Part shown: positions 4,282-5,271 of the stretch, one piece after another
How the letters are laid out: every line of letters starts with the position of its first letter
How positions within the stretch are numbered: the stretch's first letter is position 1
DNA from: an uncultured Oscillospiraceae bacterium
GTDB lineage: Bacteria; Bacillota; Clostridia; UBA1381
Reading direction: 5' to 3'
Length of the DNA stretch: 5,271 bases
NCBI GenBank assembly: GCA_946531785.1
Contig: CAMNAT010000178.1
Location: 1-5,271 of the forward strand
Translations under genes and position numbers: made by a program
The notes under the pieces: model-generated
The model's database searches: none
What the model was told of the DNA's origin: nothing
Seen by the model: only the letters and a program-made list of their open reading frames with translations

Positions 4282-5271
4282 ATGGCACATAAGTATGTTT
4301 ACCTTTTCTCGGAAGGTAATGCCAACATGAGAGAGCTTCTCGGCGGTAAGGGCGCTAACCTCGCTGAGATGACAAATCTCGGACTGCCCGTTCCGCAGGG
4401 CTTCACGATCTCAACAGAGGCGTGCACCCAGTATTATGAGGACGGCAGACAGATCAATGACGAGATCCAGGCTCAGATCAATGAGCACATCGTAAAGATG
4501 GAGGGGATCACAGGTAAGAAATTCGGCGATAAGACAAATCCGCTGCTCGTTTCCGTTCGTTCGGGCGCAAGAGCATCGATGCCGGGTATGATGGACACCA
4601 TCCTTAACCTCGGTATAAATGAGGATGTTGTTGAATACATGGCAGAGGCTTCGGGCAACCCCCGTTGGGCTTGGGACTGCTACAGAAGATTTATCCAGAT
4701 GTACTCCGACGTTGTTATGGAGGTCGGCAAGAAGTACTTCGAGGAGCTCATCGACAAGATGAAGGAGGATCGCGGCGTAACTCAGGATGTTGAGCTTACA
4801 GCTGACGACCTCAAGGAGCTTGCAGAGCAGTTCAAGGCTGAGTACAAGGCTAAGATCGGCGCTGACTTCCCGTCAGATCCGAAGGAGCAGCTCATGGGCG
4901 CTATCAAGGCGGTATTCCGTTCATGGGACAACCCCAGAGCTAATGTTTACAGACGCGACAACGATATCCCGTATTCATGGGGTACAGCCGTAAACGTTCA
5001 GATGATGGCGTTCGGTAACATGGGCGACGACTGCGGTACAGGCGTTGCGTTCACGCGTGATCCGGCTACAGGCGAGAAGAAGCTCATGGGCGAGTTCCTG
5101 ACAAACGCACAGGGCGAGGACGTTGTTGCGGGTGTCCGCACACCGATGCCGATAGCTGAGATGGAGCAGAAGTTCCCCGAGGCGTTCGCACAGTTCAAGG
5201 ACGTTTGCCAGAACCTTGAAAACCACTACAGAGATATGCAGGACATGGAGTTCACCGTTGAGCACGGCAAG
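4282..5271 (+). CDS. ppdK: Pyruvate, phosphate dikinase, N-terminal part (partial)
   Basis: PPDK interconverts pyruvate, ATP and phosphate with PEP, AMP and PPi in the cytosol. In anaerobic clostridia it often works in the glycolytic direction. The frame is open for 330 codons to the window edge; the full family length is about 870-880 residues. The visible part is the ATP-grasp-type nucleotide-binding domain, with GGKGANLAEM at 21-30, SVRSGARASMPGMMDTILNLG at 91-111, FGNMGDDCGTGVAFTRDPATGE at 244-265, GEFLTNAQGEDVVAGVRTP at 270-288 and MQDMEFT at 319-325. K23 and R93 correspond to ATP-contacting residues known in the Clostridium symbiosum enzyme. The catalytic His swivel domain and the PEP/pyruvate barrel lie beyond the window. 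The ATG has AGGAGG at 4266-4271, ten bases upstream. Codon use looks more biased, with few rare codons, than in the neighbouring genes, as expected for an abundant enzyme. Confidence 0.96.
   Translation, partial: MAHKYVYLFSEGNANMRELLGGKGANLAEMTNLGLPVPQGFTISTEACTQYYEDGRQINDEIQAQINEHIVKMEGITGKKFGDKTNPLLVSVRSGARASMPGMMDTILNLGINEDVVEYMAEASGNPRWAWDCYRRFIQMYSDVVMEVGKKYFEELIDKMKEDRGVTQDVELTADDLKELAEQFKAEYKAKIGADFPSDPKEQLMGAIKAVFRSWDNPRANVYRRDNDIPYSWGTAVNVQMMAFGNMGDDCGTGVAFTRDPATGEKKLMGEFLTNAQGEDVVAGVRTPMPIAEMEQKFPEAFAQFKDVCQNLENHYRDMQDMEFTVEHGK

Noticed and set aside
4473..5265. Several antisense frames within ppdK
   Set aside because: They lie opposite a strongly conserved PPDK coding sequence and arise from its codon bias.

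Overview
The window looks like chromosomal DNA of a low-to-medium GC anaerobic Firmicute, most likely a gut or rumen clostridium near Ruminococcus. This is inferred from protein types, not from any search: a PPi-type pyruvate phosphate dikinase, a BioB of the kind seen in obligate anaerobes, a short 'MKYxxPxME...' peptide ORF, strong AGGAGG-type ribosome sites and consensus sigma-A promoters.

Layout. Bases 1-493 (+) hold the 3' end of an unrecognised acidic gene, a 56-residue peptide gene 19 bases downstream, and a strong GC-rich terminator. Bases 518-1854 (-) form a second unit: an extended -10 promoter, a small membrane-peptide ORF that appears broken by one base, and a 388-residue fusion of a STAS domain to an aminoglycoside-phosphotransferase-like kinase. 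An exact 17-base direct repeat carrying the Shine-Dalgarno sequence lies on both sides of the fusion gene. Bases 1961-3594 (+) hold a bioY-bioB operon with a 4-base overlap, a consensus promoter and a hairpin terminator able to act in both directions. Bases 3603-4129 (-) are an AT-rich RelE/ParE-type toxin-antitoxin pair with its own promoter, convergent with bioB. From 4192 (+) come the ppdK promoter, a leader with a small hairpin, and the first 330 codons of ppdK, cut by the window end.

How they work together. BioY and BioB combine uptake of biotin (or a precursor) with the last biosynthetic step. PpdK is a central glycolytic/gluconeogenic enzyme. The STAS-kinase fusion may be a regulatory or small-molecule kinase with a phosphorylatable Ser. 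The toxin-antitoxin pair looks like an accessory insertion between two metabolic units. No RNA gene, insertion sequence, CRISPR array or phage gene was seen. The longest gene-free stretch is about 240 bases (1794-2030), filled by two divergent promoters and AT-rich DNA. I see no clear new multi-gene system; the least explained items are the STAS-kinase fusion with its repeats and broken small ORF, and the short peptide at 282-452.
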